Of a stretch of 64,000 bases of DNA, positions 46,739 through 57,325 are shown piece after piece. Below the pieces are notes generated by a model. The model was given only the letters and a program-made list of their open reading frames with translations, was not told the origin of the DNA and ran no database searches. A program made the position numbers and the translations under genes. Every line of letters starts with the position of its first letter. Position 1 is the stretch's first letter. Source of the stretch: Polynucleobacter sp. HIN11 (GTDB lineage: Bacteria; Pseudomonadota; Gammaproteobacteria; Burkholderiales; Burkholderiaceae); assembly GCF_030297675.1 (NCBI RefSeq), contig NZ_AP028142.1, positions 682,001-746,000 of the forward strand. Direction: 5' to 3'.

Positions 46739-47519
46739 ACTTCACTAAATCAATGTAGCGCACGCCATTGAGGTCAATGCGCAAGGCACTTGCTTTTGGT
46801 AACACGGTCTCAGGATGATCTAGATCCCAGTCGGAGAGTACATAGCGTTGCCATTCTTTATTACCCATACTTTCATGGTGCCGTGCCGGTAAGTGGGTAT
46901 GCCCATGAATCAAGCGTTCGGACCCGAAGGCTCCCATCAGGTTGGCGCACGCCACCAAAGTGACATCGCTCTTGTAGCGAGCGACATCCGGGGTATAACG
47001 CGCTGCTTGCTCATACTTTGCGGTGCTGTTGCTACGCAAGGTTCGAGCAATCCCACGTCGCCACTCCAGAGGGAGTCGCAAAAATAATTTCTGGAGCCAG
47101 GGCTTACGAACCCATCTACGAAACACCTGATAACTCAGATCATTGGTGCACAGTGCATCACCATGACTAATAACCCATTCATCTCCAGCAATCATGACCT
47201 TCGATGGATCGGGCAGCAAATGCATCCCAGATTTCTTAAGAAAGTCTGGGCCGATTAAAAAGTCACGGTTGCCATGGATGTAATAGGTTTTGGTCTTGCT
47301 GGATAAAGCAAAGAGCGCGCGCAGGACCTCTTGCTGAAATGGTGAACGCGCGCCAGCATCATCGCCTACCCAGTATTCGAAGAGATCACCCAAAATAAAT
47401 ACCGACTCGACATCGTTCGCTTCTTTTTCAATAAAGTCAAAGAAACGCTGCGCCGTTAAGGGCATCGACGGCGTAAGATGAAGATCGGAAATCAGCAGGG
47501 CGCTGGCGTGCTCTTGCAT
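46731..47519 (-). CDS. lpxH: UDP-2,3-diacylglucosamine diphosphatase
   Basis: A 262-residue calcineurin-like phosphoesterase of lipid A synthesis that cleaves UDP-diacylglucosamine to lipid X and UMP. Metallophosphatase motifs appear in order: [35 protein letters not shown] and HGHTHLPA. The protein acts at the inner face of the cytoplasmic membrane. It is 15 bases downstream of ppiB on the same strand. Confidence 0.94.
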   Translation of the reverse strand: MQEHASALLISDLHLTPSMPLTAQRFFDFIEKEANDVESVFILGDLFEYWVGDDAGARSPFQQEVLRALFALSSKTKTYYIHGNRDFLIGPDFLKKSGMHLLPDPSKVMIAGDEWVISHGDALCTNDLSYQVFRRWVRKPWLQKLFLRLPLEWRRGIARTLRSNSTAKYEQAARYTPDVARYKSDVTLVACANLMGAFGSERLIHGHTHLPARHHESMGNKEWQRYVLSDWDLDHPETVLPKASALRIDLNGVRYIDLVKST

Positions 47520-47534
47520 GCTTAAATCAAGGGA

Positions 47535-48038
47535 TTAATCAGCAATGACCGAGGCTTTCTCAATCACCACATCTTCAGTCGGAACATCCTGGTGGTACCC
47601 AGCATTGCCAGTCTTAACTTTCTTGATCTTATCAACCACATCCATGCCGTTGGTCACTTTGCCAAACACGGCATAGCCCCAACCCTGTGGAGTGGGAGCT
47701 GTGTGATTGAGAAAATCATTGTCATTGACGTTAATAAAAAACTGGGCGGTAGCTGAATGGGGATCGCTAGTACGTGCCATCGCAATCGTGCCCCGATCAT
47801 TCTTTAAGCCGTTATTGGCCTCATTCTCAATTTGATCCATGGTTGACTTCTGCTTCATGCCCGCGGTCATGCCGCCACCTTGAATCATGAAGTTATCAAT
47901 CACCCGATGAAAAATCGTGCCATCGTAATGACCACTTTTTACATAGGCCAAAAAGTTTGCAACGGATTTTGGTGCTTTGGCAGCATCAAGCTCGAGGGTG
48001 ATATCACCGTGATTGGTTTTTAGAAGAACGCTTGGCAT
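47535..48038 (-). CDS. ppiB: cyclophilin-type peptidyl-prolyl isomerase (cytoplasmic)
   Basis: A 167-residue cyclophilin without signal peptide. [14 protein letters not shown] holds the catalytic Arg and the substrate-binding Phe-Gln-Gly region, and [16 protein letters not shown] is the second signature. Standard length for bacterial PpiB. It is the middle gene of the minus-strand set TPR lipoprotein-ppiB-lpxH. Confidence 0.95.
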   Translation of the reverse strand: MPSVLLKTNHGDITLELDAAKAPKSVANFLAYVKSGHYDGTIFHRVIDNFMIQGGGMTAGMKQKSTMDQIENEANNGLKNDRGTIAMARTSDPHSATAQFFINVNDNDFLNHTAPTPQGWGYAVFGKVTNGMDVVDKIKKVKTGNAGYHQDVPTEDVVIEKASVIAD

Positions 48039-48049
48039 AAATAACTCTC

Positions 48050-48841
48050 TTATGGTTTAGAAATCGGGGGATTGGGTCGGTTACTGGGTTTGGGCGGCGG
48101 TGGGTTCAAGATCTCTTTAATGGCCCGAGCGCGTTGCCCATACTCACGTTGACTGGGTTGCAGTTTACTCGCACTGGAGTAATAGCGATCGGCTAGGCGC
48201 AAGTACACATCCGCTAGATTGCCCTGGGCTAAGGCATAGTCAGGCCTTAATTTAAGGGCGAGCTCTAAATAATCGCGGGCCTCAATCCATTGCCCTTGAT
48301 TGGCTGCTAATGCGGCTAGATTGTTATAAGGTTCAGGTAACTCCGGAAATTGCTGAGTAATCTCGATCCAGGTGGCACGGGCTGCATTGACATCACGTAA
48401 TTCCACTTGTAGTCGAGCCTTGATAAAGCGCAGTTGTACATTGCGAGGGGTTTTCACTAAGGCATCGTCAATCGCTTTGATCGCCTCTGGATATTTACGT
48501 TCCTTGATCAGTTTCTCAATATGCGTAGGAATCGCATTTTTCATGACCGGATCGGGCTCGATAATCAAAAAAGAGAGAAACGGCACCGCAATGGACTCCG
48601 AGAGTTGGTTATTGCCGGTTTCTGGATTGGGGTTGGTACTCATGCGTGGTGGGTCTGTTGGACCATAGCCACCAAGGTAGGGCGCAGGCGCATTACCCGA
48701 AGTAGTGGGTGGCGGGGTGGTGCTGCAGCCAATTACAAGAGCGCAAAATGACATCCCAAAAAATCGTGAGATCCAAGCAATGGAACTGTGGTTTGGGTGC
48801 TGGGCTGTCATGGCAAGAAGATCACTCAGAAGGCGCGTCAT
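48050..48841 (-). CDS. tetratricopeptide-repeat lipoprotein
   Basis: A 263-residue putative lipoprotein. The lipobox is LVIGC with Cys39 in this reading; ATG 48811 gives a shorter, more usual signal and may be the real start. After a Pro/Gly-rich stretch, residues about 110-240 contain three or four TPR units (for example [21 protein letters not shown] and [30 protein letters not shown]), then a Pro-rich C-terminus. A scaffold role at the periplasmic face of a membrane is likely. In this group it precedes ppiB. Confidence 0.8.
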   Translation of the reverse strand: MTRLLSDLLAMTAQHPNHSSIAWISRFFGMSFCALVIGCSTTPPPTTSGNAPAPYLGGYGPTDPPRMSTNPNPETGNNQLSESIAVPFLSFLIIEPDPVMKNAIPTHIEKLIKERKYPEAIKAIDDALVKTPRNVQLRFIKARLQVELRDVNAARATWIEITQQFPELPEPYNNLAALAANQGQWIEARDYLELALKLRPDYALAQGNLADVYLRLADRYYSSASKLQPSQREYGQRARAIKEILNPPPPKPSNRPNPPISKP

Positions 48842-48921
48842 TCGATATACTCATCAGTCTAACAAATTCGTGTGCCGTTCACTCAACACCATTTAAGCCC
48901 CATCATCCCCAACTACTAATC

Positions 48922-50331
48922 ATGCTGTCGATTTACAACACCCTATCGAGAACCAAAGAGGTCTTTAAGCCCATTGAGCCCGGTAAGGTAAAGATGTATG
49001 TATGCGGCATGACCGTATATGACTTTTGTCATTTAGGCCATGCACGGGTGATGATTGTGTTTGACATGGTAGTACGCTGGTTGCGGGCCAGCGGCTATGA
49101 AGTGAACTACGTTCGCAACATCACCGATATTGATGACAAGATCATTACGCGAGCGCTTGAGAACCAAGAGCCGATTGCGGTGCTCACTCAGCGTTTCATT
49201 AATGCAATGCATGCGGATGCTAAAACCCTCAATCTACTATCACCCGATCATGAGCCCCGGGCTACTCACTACATTACTCAGATGCAAGGATTAATTGGTC
49301 GTTTAATTGAGCGTGAGATGGCTTATCAAGGTGATGATGGTGATGTCAACTATGCCGTTCGCCAGTTCCCCAGCTATGGCAAGTTATCCGGCAAATCGAT
49401 TGACGAACTCCAGGCTGGTGAACGGGTTGCCATTGGCGGTGGTAAGCGCGACCCCCTGGATTTTGTGCTCTGGAAATCCGCCAAGCTTGAGGAGCCTGCT
49501 GATACCCGCTGGGCTTCTCCATGGGGCGAGGGACGCCCAGGTTGGCATATTGAGTGCTCGGCGATGTCCTGTGAGTTATTGGGACAGCATTTTGATATTC
49601 ATGGTGGTGGGGCCGATTTGCAGTTTCCTCATCATGAGAACGAGATCGCGCAAAGTGAAGGCGCGATCTACGGATCTGGCAGTGTTGATCAACCCTTTGT
49701 GCGTTACTGGATGCACAACGGCCATATCCGTGTGAACCACGAGAAGATGTCAAAATCCTTGGGTAATTTTTTCTTGATCAAAGATGTGTTGGCCCAGTTT
49801 GATCCTGAGGTAGTGCGCTTCTTTATGCTCAAGGCTCACTATCGCAGCCCCATTAATTACTCGGATCATCAGCTTGAAGAAGCGCGCACTGGATTAACCC
49901 GTTTGTATACCGCCCTCAGTGAACAAGCAGCTATTCCAAGCAGCAAGCTTGATCCGATCTGGAGAGACCGCTTTGCGCAAGCAATGGACGATGATTTCAA
50001 CACCCCTGAGGCCATAGCAGTGTTATTTGAGTTGGTGACTGAGAGTCATAAAACCCAGGATGTCGAGCGCAAGCAAGAACTTCTCAACACACTTCATCAC
50101 TTAGGAAACACGATCGGACTTTTGTATCAGTCACCGCAACAGTTCTTGCAAAGCGGTACGCCTAAAGCTGGCTTAAGCCAGAAGCAGATTGAAGAGCGGA
50201 TTGCGGCCCGCCAAGCGGCCAAGCAGGCGAAGGACTTTGCCAGCGCGGATGCGATTCGCCAGCAGTTGCTGGACGAGGGAGTCATTTTGGAAGATAAGCC
50301 TGGTGGCCAAACCATCTGGCGACGAGCCTAA
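48922..50331 (+). CDS. cysS: cysteinyl-tRNA synthetase
   Basis: A 469-residue class I CysRS. HIGH is HLGH (37-40); the zinc site uses Cys28 in YVCGMTVYD plus the WHIECSAMS and [14 protein letters not shown] segments; KMSKS is at 275-279. The C-terminal helical and anticodon domains are complete. ATG 48922 (MLSIYNTL) is the family start; the frame extends upstream through a non-coding stretch antisense to the TPR gene. The stop overlaps the glycosylase ATG by one base. Confidence 0.97.
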   Translation: MLSIYNTLSRTKEVFKPIEPGKVKMYVCGMTVYDFCHLGHARVMIVFDMVVRWLRASGYEVNYVRNITDIDDKIITRALENQEPIAVLTQRFINAMHADAKTLNLLSPDHEPRATHYITQMQGLIGRLIEREMAYQGDDGDVNYAVRQFPSYGKLSGKSIDELQAGERVAIGGGKRDPLDFVLWKSAKLEEPADTRWASPWGEGRPGWHIECSAMSCELLGQHFDIHGGGADLQFPHHENEIAQSEGAIYGSGSVDQPFVRYWMHNGHIRVNHEKMSKSLGNFFLIKDVLAQFDPEVVRFFMLKAHYRSPINYSDHQLEEARTGLTRLYTALSEQAAIPSSKLDPIWRDRFAQAMDDDFNTPEAIAVLFELVTESHKTQDVERKQELLNTLHHLGNTIGLLYQSPQQFLQSGTPKAGLSQKQIEERIAARQAAKQAKDFASADAIRQQLLDEGVILEDKPGGQTIWRRA

Positions 50332-50969
50332 TGCCAAAACCACGCACCAAAAAGCCAAGCTATTGGCAAGACGCCTGTGCGGACCTGATGAAGCAAGATC
50401 GGATCCTGCGCAAACTGATTCCCAAGTACGGTGATGGAATGCTGGGAAGTCGGGGCGATGCATTCACGACTCTGGCACGCTCGATCGTTGGCCAGCAAAT
50501 TTCAGTGGCTGCTGCACAATCGGTGTGGAACCGAACTTTGGAGACCTTAAGTCACGAGGTAACACCGAAGCGCGTACTCGATACCAAACATGATGCCTTA
50601 CGAGCTTCCGGTTTATCCATGCGCAAGGTGGAGTACATCCGCGATCTAGCCGATCACTTTCATCATGGGCGACTCCAAACCGAGCGCTGGCCCAAAATGG
50701 ATGATGAAGAGCTCATTAAGGAGTTGAGTGCGATTCGGGGGATTGGACGCTGGACCGCCGAAATGTTTCTGATCTTCAATTTGATGCGTCCCAATGTATT
50801 GCCGCTTGACGATATTGGGCTGATTCGGGCAATCTCGATCAATTATTTCAGTGGCGAGCCCGTCACCCGTCATGAGGCCCGCGAGGTGGCAGCCAATTGG
50901 GCGCCGTGGCGCACCGTAGCCACTTGGTATATGTGGCGTAGCATTGACCCCATTCCTGTCGAGTACTAA
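50331..50969 (+). CDS. alkA: DNA-3-methyladenine glycosylase II (HhH-GPD family)
   Basis: A 212-residue base-excision repair glycosylase. The HhH-GPD motif LSAIRGIGRWTAEMFLIF is followed by the catalytic Asp in LPLDDIGL. It lacks the N-terminal TBP-like domain of E. coli AlkA, as in the compact AlkA-like enzymes of many bacteria. One-base overlap with cysS indicates coexpression. Confidence 0.9.
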   Translation: MPKPRTKKPSYWQDACADLMKQDRILRKLIPKYGDGMLGSRGDAFTTLARSIVGQQISVAAAQSVWNRTLETLSHEVTPKRVLDTKHDALRASGLSMRKVEYIRDLADHFHHGRLQTERWPKMDDEELIKELSAIRGIGRWTAEMFLIFNLMRPNVLPLDDIGLIRAISINYFSGEPVTRHEAREVAANWAPWRTVATWYMWRSIDPIPVEY

Positions 50970-50972
50970 TTT

Positions 50973-51001
50973 TGGGGTAAACCCAAAAAGCACATAAAAT
51001 T
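50973..51001 (+). promoter_or_regulatory. candidate leaderless promoter of accA
   Basis: TTGGGG (50973-50978) and TAAAAT (50996-51001) have a 17-base spacer, and the -10 ends five bases before ATG 51007. The TTTTGGG/CCCAAAA inverted repeat at 50971-50989 overlaps the -35. Confidence 0.45.
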
Positions 51002-51006
51002 AGGCC

Positions 51007-51984
51007 ATGAAGACCACCTTCCTAGACTTTGAGCAAGCGGTAGCCGAGCTTGAGACCAAAATCGAAGAACTCCGCTATGTGCAAGACGAGTCTTCGGTGG
51101 ATATCTCAAGCGAGATCAAGACACTTTCAGAAAAAAGCCAACAGCTCACCAAAGAGATCTACGAAAAATTAACGCCTTGGCAGGTCTCTCAAGTCGCCCG
51201 TCATCCACAGCGTCCTTACACGCTCGATTACATTCAAGCCTTGTTCACCGATTTTCATGAGTTGCATGGCGATCGAGTCTTTGCCGATGATCAATCGATT
51301 ATTGGCGGCCTTGCGCGCTTCAATGGCAAGCCTTGCATGGTGATCGGTCACCAAAAGGGTCGGGACACGAAAGAGCGTGCCATGCGTAATTTTGGAATGA
51401 GTCGCCCCGAGGGGTATCGCAAGGCGATGCGTCTCATGCGCTTAGCTGAGAAGTTTGGCTTGCCGGTTTTTACCTTCGTGGATACCCCTGGCGCATTCCC
51501 AGGGATTGATGCCGAGGAGCGTAACCAATCTGAAGCGATTGGTCATAATCTCTATACCCAGGCCGAACTTAAAGTGCCCATCATCACCACCATTATTGGT
51601 GAGGGTGGTTCGGGCGGCGCGCTCGCCATTGCCATGGGTGATGTGGTGATGATGTTGCAATTCTCAACGTATTCCGTTATCTCGCCGGAAGGCTGTGCTT
51701 CGATCTTATGGAAGACTGCTGAGAAGGCCCCTGATGCAGCCGAGCAATTAGCGCTTACTGCACAGCGTTTAAAAGACCTTCAATTGATTGATACGATCGT
51801 GCCAGAACCTGTCGGTGCCGCTCATCGAGATTACGAAGCCATGATGGCCAATATGAATAAAGCACTTGCCCGCGCTCTTTCGGAGGTTGAAGGTCTCTCT
51901 GAGAAAGAACTGCTCGAGCGCCGGCATCAACGGTTTATGAGTTATGGCCAGTTCAAAGAAGTCAAAGCCAAAGACCCAAGCTAA
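51007..51984 (+). CDS. accA: acetyl-CoA carboxylase carboxyltransferase alpha subunit
   Basis: A 325-residue AccA, the alpha half of carboxyltransferase that makes malonyl-CoA. It begins [22 protein letters not shown] with the N-terminal coiled helix, then the crotonase-like core ([35 protein letters not shown]). Normal length. Its last 41 bases overlap tilS. Confidence 0.97.
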   Translation: MKTTFLDFEQAVAELETKIEELRYVQDESSVDISSEIKTLSEKSQQLTKEIYEKLTPWQVSQVARHPQRPYTLDYIQALFTDFHELHGDRVFADDQSIIGGLARFNGKPCMVIGHQKGRDTKERAMRNFGMSRPEGYRKAMRLMRLAEKFGLPVFTFVDTPGAFPGIDAEERNQSEAIGHNLYTQAELKVPIITTIIGEGGSGGALAIAMGDVVMMLQFSTYSVISPEGCASILWKTAEKAPDAAEQLALTAQRLKDLQLIDTIVPEPVGAAHRDYEAMMANMNKALARALSEVEGLSEKELLERRHQRFMSYGQFKEVKAKDPS

Positions 51985-53224
51985 ACGAATTGGTGTGGCC
52001 TTCAGTGGGGGCCTCGATTCAGTCGTATTGCTCGATGCTGTCAGTAAGGCCTATCCCAACGATGTGGTGTATGCGCTCCATGTGCATCATGGACTCCAAG
52101 CGCAGGCAGATGAGTGGTTGCTGTTCTGTGAGCGCCTAGCTAAACACTACAAGATTGCCTTTGACTTCCGACTACTGCATTTGCCAATCACTGCAAACAT
52201 TGAAGCCCATGCCCGCCAAGCGCGCTATGAGGCATTACTGCAGCTTTGTGATCAACATCAACTCGATCATTTATTGTTTGCTCACCATCAGCACGATCAA
52301 GCCGAGACCGTGCTCTTGCAACTCTTGCGCGGTGCAGGACCCGCAGGCCTTGCAGGAATGCCCGCCCACAAAGAGCTGCAAAGCCCTAATGGCAGAACGG
52401 TGCAATTATGGCGACCATTACTAGAGCAAGACCGCACCCAATTACAAACCTATGCTAAGCAACACAAATTGTCTTGGGTGGAGGATCCCAGTAATCAAAA
52501 CACGCGCTATCGCCGCAATGCGATCCGTAAAAAAATTCTGCCAGAGTTAGAGCAGATTCAGGGTGGGGCAATTGCCAATCTAGCGCGTAGTGCGCAATGG
52601 CTTGCCCAGTCGCAAGTCCTCATGGACCAACTGGCGCAGCACGATGCGCATACCTGGATCGATCGCAATCAACTCAGCATTGCGCGATTGATGACGCTCC
52701 ATCGCCAAGACCCTGCGCGTGCGACCAATGTGATGCGTTATTGGCTCAAGCGTAATCAACTATCGATGCCCTCAGCAGAGCGTTTGCAATCCTGGTGGCG
52801 TGATCTACAGTCCTTGCGCACCGGTGCTAAGTTGGAGTGGTTGCATGATCGGCATTCCATCCGAGCATGGCGCAATACCTTGCGGATTGAATCTGCGCAA
52901 AGATCCAAGCGTGGCCAATGGATTTTTGTGCCAATCCCCGAACGCTCCACTCAAGCGGGCCTATCATGGGAATACTGTCAACAAGCCAAATTGATTGAGA
53001 GTAGACCTCGTATGGGAGGTGAGCGCTTAAAGATCAAGCCCAATACTCCCAGCAAAAGCCTGAAAAACTTGTATCAAGAAGCTGGGGTTCCCCCTTGGCA
53101 GCGCCAAATCCCGCTCTTATTTATCGATGGCACCCTCATTGCGGCCGAGGGCTTAGGGGTCAGCATTACCCACTTAACGACTAAGGGCCCGCGCGTTTGG
53201 CCCGAGTGGTCCTATTTGGATTAA
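51944..53224 (+). CDS. tilS: tRNA(Ile)-lysidine synthase
   Basis: A 426-residue TilS, which converts C34 of tRNA-Ile(CAU) to lysidine so that it reads AUA. The ATP-pyrophosphatase PP-loop is SGGLDS (21-26); [26 protein letters not shown] and the [13 protein letters not shown] segment follow, and the C-terminal domain ends with the typical GERLKIKP and [15 protein letters not shown] signature. Its start lies 41 bases inside accA; a later GTG would fall too close to the PP-loop. Confidence 0.94.
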   Translation: MASSKKSKPKTQAKRIGVAFSGGLDSVVLLDAVSKAYPNDVVYALHVHHGLQAQADEWLLFCERLAKHYKIAFDFRLLHLPITANIEAHARQARYEALLQLCDQHQLDHLLFAHHQHDQAETVLLQLLRGAGPAGLAGMPAHKELQSPNGRTVQLWRPLLEQDRTQLQTYAKQHKLSWVEDPSNQNTRYRRNAIRKKILPELEQIQGGAIANLARSAQWLAQSQVLMDQLAQHDAHTWIDRNQLSIARLMTLHRQDPARATNVMRYWLKRNQLSMPSAERLQSWWRDLQSLRTGAKLEWLHDRHSIRAWRNTLRIESAQRSKRGQWIFVPIPERSTQAGLSWEYCQQAKLIESRPRMGGERLKIKPNTPSKSLKNLYQEAGVPPWQRQIPLLFIDGTLIAAEGLGVSITHLTTKGPRVWPEWSYLD

Positions 53225-53275
53225 GAAAAACAAAACCCTGTAAAATCATCGATTTTGCAATTCAGTTAAACGGAT

Positions 53276-54526
53276 ATGTCTTTAATAGTTCATAAGTACG
53301 GCGGCACTTCGATGGGATCCATCGAGCGCATCCAAAATGTGGCCAAACGGGTTGCGAAATGGATGCGGGCTGGTCACCAGGTGGTGGTGGTGCCATCGGC
53401 CATGTCAGGTGAGACCAATCGTCTTTTGGGGCTCGCAAAAGAACTAAGCACTTCCCCAAACCCTAGAGAACTCGATCAAATTGCCGCAACCGGTGAGCAG
53501 GTCAGCTCCGGTCTGCTTGCGATCGCTCTCCAAGAGCAAGGAATTGATGCGATTAGTTACTCAGGTTGGCAGGTCACGGTTCATACCGATTCGGCCTACA
53601 CCAAGGCTCGCATCATGGGCATTGATGATGCCAAGATCAAAAAAGATTTAGATGCTGGCAGGGCCGTGGTCATTACCGGATTTCAAGGGGTTGATCCTCA
53701 AGGTAACGTGACCACACTAGGTCGTGGCGGTTCAGACACCTCAGCAGTTGCTGTTGCCGCTGCTCTAAAAGCTGATGAGTGCTTAATCTATACCGATGTG
53801 GATGGCGTATATACCACTGACCCTCGTGTTTGTGAGGACGCGCGTCGCCTCGATCAGATTACCTTTGAAGAGATGCTGGAAATGGCAAGCCTTGGCTCCA
53901 AGGTCTTGCAAATACGCTCAGTGGAGTTTGCTGGTAAGTACAAAGTGAAGACCCGTGTGTTGTCATCGCTGACTGATCCACTAATTCCCCTTGATCAAGA
54001 AATGAAGTCGGGTACTTTAATTACCTTTGAAGAGGATACCACCATGGAAGCCGCTGTTATCTCAGGAATCGCATTTGCACGCGATGAGGCCAAGATCACT
54101 GTGATTGATGTACCAGATCGCCCTGGTATCGCCTATCAAATCTTGGGCCCCATTGCTGAAGCCAATATTGATGTGGACATGATTATTCAGAACCAATCGG
54201 TTGAGGGTAAGACCGATTTCACTTTTACAGTGCCGCGTGCTGATTATCAAAAAGCCCTCGATTTGCTGAAAAAGAGTGTGCAAGCGCATATTGGCGCCAA
54301 AGACATTATTGGCGATCCCAAGGTGTCGAAAGTATCCGTGGTTGGCGTTGGAATGCGTTCCCACGTTGGTGTAGCTAGTAAGATGTTTAGAACCTTATCG
54401 GAGGAGGGCATCAATATTTTGATGATCTCAACCAGTGAGATTAAGATCTCAGTCGTGATTGATGAGAAATACATGGAACTCGCAGTCAGAGCTCTCCATA
54501 AAGCCTTTGAATTGGATCAGAAGTAA
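53276..54526 (+). CDS. lysC: aspartate kinase
   Basis: A 416-residue aspartokinase, first enzyme of the aspartate family pathway (Lys, Thr, Met, diaminopimelate). The N-terminal kinase domain begins VHKYGGTSMGS with the KFGGTS-like motif, then GRGGSDTSAVAVAAALKADECLIYTDVDG; two ACT domains (about 265-415) provide feedback inhibition, as in the Lys+Thr-sensitive enzymes of pseudomonads and Burkholderiales. The ORF is unfused. tRNA-Ser follows after 22 bases. Confidence 0.96.
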   Translation: MSLIVHKYGGTSMGSIERIQNVAKRVAKWMRAGHQVVVVPSAMSGETNRLLGLAKELSTSPNPRELDQIAATGEQVSSGLLAIALQEQGIDAISYSGWQVTVHTDSAYTKARIMGIDDAKIKKDLDAGRAVVITGFQGVDPQGNVTTLGRGGSDTSAVAVAAALKADECLIYTDVDGVYTTDPRVCEDARRLDQITFEEMLEMASLGSKVLQIRSVEFAGKYKVKTRVLSSLTDPLIPLDQEMKSGTLITFEEDTTMEAAVISGIAFARDEAKITVIDVPDRPGIAYQILGPIAEANIDVDMIIQNQSVEGKTDFTFTVPRADYQKALDLLKKSVQAHIGAKDIIGDPKVSKVSVVGVGMRSHVGVASKMFRTLSEEGINILMISTSEIKISVVIDEKYMELAVRALHKAFELDQK

Positions 54527-54548
54527 ACTAGTGGTATTGAAGTAATAC

Positions 54549-54643
54549 GGAGACGTGGCCGAGCTGGTCGAAGGCACTCCCCTGCTAAGGGAGCATCTGT
54601 GCTAAAACACGGATCGGAGGTTCGAATCCTCTCGTCTCCGCCA
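54549..54643 (+). tRNA. tRNA-Ser (GCT)
   Basis: A 95-base class II tRNA: acceptor GGAGACG/CGTCTCC, anticodon stem CTCCC/GGGAG with loop CTGCTAA (anticodon GCT), a long variable arm (CTGTG/CACGG) typical of serine tRNAs, T-loop TTCGAAT and encoded CCA. No clear promoter of its own; likely read through from lysC. Confidence 0.97.
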
Positions 54644-54664
54644 ATCACTGGAAGGAAGAACTCA

Positions 54665-55465
54665 ATGCAACTTCCTCTTATTTGTCGGCTCGCTTTAGCC
54701 TCGATTCTTCTTTGCTTCACAAGCTTTGCTCAGTCCGCCACTAAGGACTGTGTATTTGTTTTGATGCATGGCAAGTGGGGCGGCCCGCAATCTCCCTATC
54801 TTAAGGAATTAGCCAAGCAAGTAAGTACAGTATGCGAGGTTGAGCTTCGCGAAATGCCATGGTCTCGAAACCGTAACTACGATGAAACCTACGAGAGTGC
54901 CCTCAATCAATTAGCAGGAAGTGTTAAAGGGTATCGAACAAAAGGTTATCGCCTAGTTTTTATCGGCGGACAGAGTTTTGGGGCAAATGCTGCCATGGCA
55001 TATCAGGCCTATATTGGTGATGCCGATGCCATTATTGCTTTAGCGCCTGGACACTCCCCAAGTTTGATGTATGAGCGTGGCATGACCGGATCCGACTTGG
55101 AGCGTGCTCAAAAGGCTATTGCCGATGGAAAACCAGATGCCTTAATTTCATTTACGGATCTGAATCAAGGTCGACAGAGAGATTTTAAAATTCGGGCTGA
55201 TGTATTTTGGAGTTACTTTAATCCTAATGGACTTGGTAACATGACCTTAACCGCTTCACAATTCAAGAAAAGCACGCCTTTTATGTGGGTCATCGGGCGT
55301 TTAGACCCTCTGTATCCATCAGGATCTGCCTATGCATTTGATCGTGTGCCACCAAACCCCAATAATACCTATGTGGTAGTTAGCGCTGACCACGCCACAA
55401 CCCCAGAGGAAGCTGCTCCGCAAGTGTTGAATTGGGTTAAAAAAGTAAGTACTACGAAGCCGTGA
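54665..55465 (+). CDS. secreted alpha/beta hydrolase-like protein (DUF3530/DLH-like fold)
   Basis: A 266-residue protein with signal peptide (cleavage near residue 25, SFAQSA) and an alpha/beta hydrolase pattern: HGKWGG oxyanion loop (35-40), nucleophile Ser104 in GQSFGANAA, Asp214 in GRLDPLYP and His243 in SADHATTP. It is therefore probably an active periplasmic esterase-type enzyme; I do not recognise a named family. ATG 54665 follows GGAAGGAAG; a longer frame starts in the tRNA. Its stop overlaps the DUF2256 start by four bases. Confidence 0.75.
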   Translation: MQLPLICRLALASILLCFTSFAQSATKDCVFVLMHGKWGGPQSPYLKELAKQVSTVCEVELREMPWSRNRNYDETYESALNQLAGSVKGYRTKGYRLVFIGGQSFGANAAMAYQAYIGDADAIIALAPGHSPSLMYERGMTGSDLERAQKAIADGKPDALISFTDLNQGRQRDFKIRADVFWSYFNPNGLGNMTLTASQFKKSTPFMWVIGRLDPLYPSGSAYAFDRVPPNPNNTYVVVSADHATTPEEAAPQVLNWVKKVSTTKP

Positions 55466-55611
55466 AGCAATCTTTTAAAGGCAATAAAAGCTATTTACCC
55501 AGTAAGCCTTGTGCTGTATGTGGTCGCACTATGACTTGGCGTAAGTCTTGGGCCAAAAACTGGGAGAGTGTGTTGTACTGCTCTGAGGCCTGTCGTAAAA
55601 AAGGCAAATAA
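55462..55611 (+). CDS. DUF2256 family small zinc-ribbon protein
   Basis: A 49-residue protein from GTG 55462 to TAA 55611. It has Cys17-x2-Cys20 and Cys40-x3-Cys44 around TWRKSWAKNWESVLYCS, the pattern of DUF2256, a conserved small protein of unknown function in bacteria and often next to cryptochromes or DNA-related genes. The GTGA overlap with the hydrolase suggests coupled translation. The stop codon abuts the end of the convergent isocitrate dehydrogenase gene. Confidence 0.85.
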   Translation: MKQSFKGNKSYLPSKPCAVCGRTMTWRKSWAKNWESVLYCSEACRKKGK

Positions 55612-56640
55612 CTAATTAACGAGACGCTTACAGACTGCGTCGGTAAACTCCTTAGTCGTTGCCTTACCCTTGAGATCCCCAGTGCGGATCTGGTCAACAT
55701 TGAGTGTATCGATAATGGCAGTACGCAAACGCGTTGCTAAATCCTGTTTGCCCACATGATCAAGCATCATGGCCGATGCCAACAGAATGGAGATCGGATT
55801 AGCAATCCCTTTGCCCGCAATATCGGGAGCTGAGCCGTGCACGGCTTCAAAGATTGCTGTGTTGGTTCCAATATTCCCACCGGGTGCCATTCCAAGACCG
55901 CCCACTAAGCCTGCAATTTGATCGGACAAAATGTCGCCAAAGAGATTGGTACATAACAACATATCAAAGCGCCAGGGATTCATGACCAGCTGCATGGCGC
56001 ATGCGTCCACAATCATGTCGTCCATCTCAACTCGACCTTCATACTCTTTAGATACATCTCGTGCAGCATCCAGAAAGATACCAGTAAGGAGCTTCAGAAT
56101 ATTGGCTTTATGCACGACGGTAATCTTCTTACGACCATTCTTGAGGGCATACTCAAAAGCAAAGCGTGCAATCCGTTTACTACCTTCATAGGTGTTCATG
56201 CCGGTTGATACAGCTACGGCTTTAGGATTGTCACCAACTGGTATTAAGTATTCATGGGCTACATAAAAGCCGCCCAAGTTCTCTCGAATTAGAACGATAT
56301 CGATGTCTTCATAGCGACCCGGGATCATTGTTTTAGCTGGGCGCACGTTGGCATACAACTCAAACTCCTCACGCAAGCGCACATTGGAGGAGCGAAAGCC
56401 GCCACCAACTGGCGTAGTCAGGGGACCCTTTAAGGCCAGATGATTCTTACGAATACTCTCGAGGGTTTGGGCAGGCAAAGGATCACCCAGCGCCTCAACG
56501 CCCGCAACCCCAGCTTGCTGAACATCCCAGGCAAACGGGCTGCCTAGAGTTTCAAAGATCTGGATGGTGGACTCGACGATCTCGGGGCCGATTCCATCTC
56601 CGGGGATGAGGGTGGCGGTCAAGGGTTTGGATGAGCTCAT
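55612..56640 (-). CDS. NAD-dependent isocitrate dehydrogenase (IDH/IMDH family)
   Basis: A 342-residue beta-decarboxylating dehydrogenase. The N-terminus [14 protein letters not shown], the substrate loop [20 protein letters not shown] and [23 protein letters not shown] identify the family; the Ser-Asn-x2-Leu-Arg substrate loop fits isocitrate rather than isopropylmalate. It makes 2-oxoglutarate with NADH and complements the ODH operon. Tartrate or homoisocitrate activity is less likely. ATG 56640 is chosen because upstream codons encode an unrelated stretch antisense to the next gene. Confidence 0.85.
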   Translation of the reverse strand: MSSSKPLTATLIPGDGIGPEIVESTIQIFETLGSPFAWDVQQAGVAGVEALGDPLPAQTLESIRKNHLALKGPLTTPVGGGFRSSNVRLREEFELYANVRPAKTMIPGRYEDIDIVLIRENLGGFYVAHEYLIPVGDNPKAVAVSTGMNTYEGSKRIARFAFEYALKNGRKKITVVHKANILKLLTGIFLDAARDVSKEYEGRVEMDDMIVDACAMQLVMNPWRFDMLLCTNLFGDILSDQIAGLVGGLGMAPGGNIGTNTAIFEAVHGSAPDIAGKGIANPISILLASAMMLDHVGKQDLATRLRTAIIDTLNVDQIRTGDLKGKATTKEFTDAVCKRLVN

Positions 56641-56704
56641 GGCGGATGCTTGGATTATGATCAGAATTCTCCATTTTAGATCCTTTGAGTGATACCAAAA
56701 CAAA

Positions 56705-57295
56705 ATGACCAAGCCCATACCGACTTCTGTCCAAGAGCAGCTCTTTACTGAGGCAAGAACCGTGCACGCCTTTGAATCACACCCCATCAGTGACGAACAA
56801 ATTGGCCGGTTGTATGAGTTGATGAAATGGGGGCCGACCGCGTTTAATGCGCAGCCCGGACGCTATGTCTTTTTGCGAAGTGAAGCGGCAAAAGAGCGCT
56901 TATTGCCAGCGTTAAGCCCGGGAAACGTTGCTCAAGTGAAAAGTGCATCGGCAACTGTCATCATTGCCTACGACACACAATTTTATGAACACTTACCAAG
57001 CCTATATCCGGCCATGGACGCTAAATCCTTCTTTGAGGGAAAGCCAGCGGTAACCGAAGTAGCTGCTCTGCGTAATAGCTCCTTGCAAGGCGCTTACTTG
57101 CTATTCGCTGCGCGTAGCTTAGGTTGGGATTGTGGGCCGATGTCGGGATTTGATCCGGCTAAAGTCAATCAAGCATTTTTTCCGGATGGGCGCTATCACG
57201 CTAATTTCTTAATGAACATTGGTGTCGCCAATCCGAGCGGAATTTACCCACGAGGGCCTCGTTTAGCCTTTGGGGACGTTGCCCAAATCCTCTAA
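56705..57295 (+). CDS. malonic semialdehyde reductase RutE-like nitroreductase
   Basis: A 196-residue FMN nitroreductase-fold protein of the HadB/RutE branch. TEARTVHAF, MKWGPTAFNAQPGRYVF and SLGWDCGPMSGFDPAKVNQAFFPDG are typical of RutE, which reduces malonic semialdehyde from uracil breakdown to 3-hydroxypropionate. No other rut genes are present, so it may reduce another short aldehyde or enone. It is divergent from the isocitrate dehydrogenase gene with 64 bases between. Confidence 0.85.
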   Translation: MTKPIPTSVQEQLFTEARTVHAFESHPISDEQIGRLYELMKWGPTAFNAQPGRYVFLRSEAAKERLLPALSPGNVAQVKSASATVIIAYDTQFYEHLPSLYPAMDAKSFFEGKPAVTEVAALRNSSLQGAYLLFAARSLGWDCGPMSGFDPAKVNQAFFPDGRYHANFLMNIGVANPSGIYPRGPRLAFGDVAQIL

Positions 57296-57325
57296 ACTGA
57301 GAACTATTTAACAAAAGGAAGAACC

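Noticed and set aside
48709..48921. 71-codon extension of CysRS
   Set aside because: It runs antisense to the TPR lipoprotein gene and lies outside the synthetase family; MLSIYNTL at 48922 is the conserved start.
50971..50989. TTTTGGG/CCCAAAA inverted repeat as terminator of alkA
   Set aside because: The stem is AT-ended and no T-run follows on either strand; it overlaps the likely accA -35 element.
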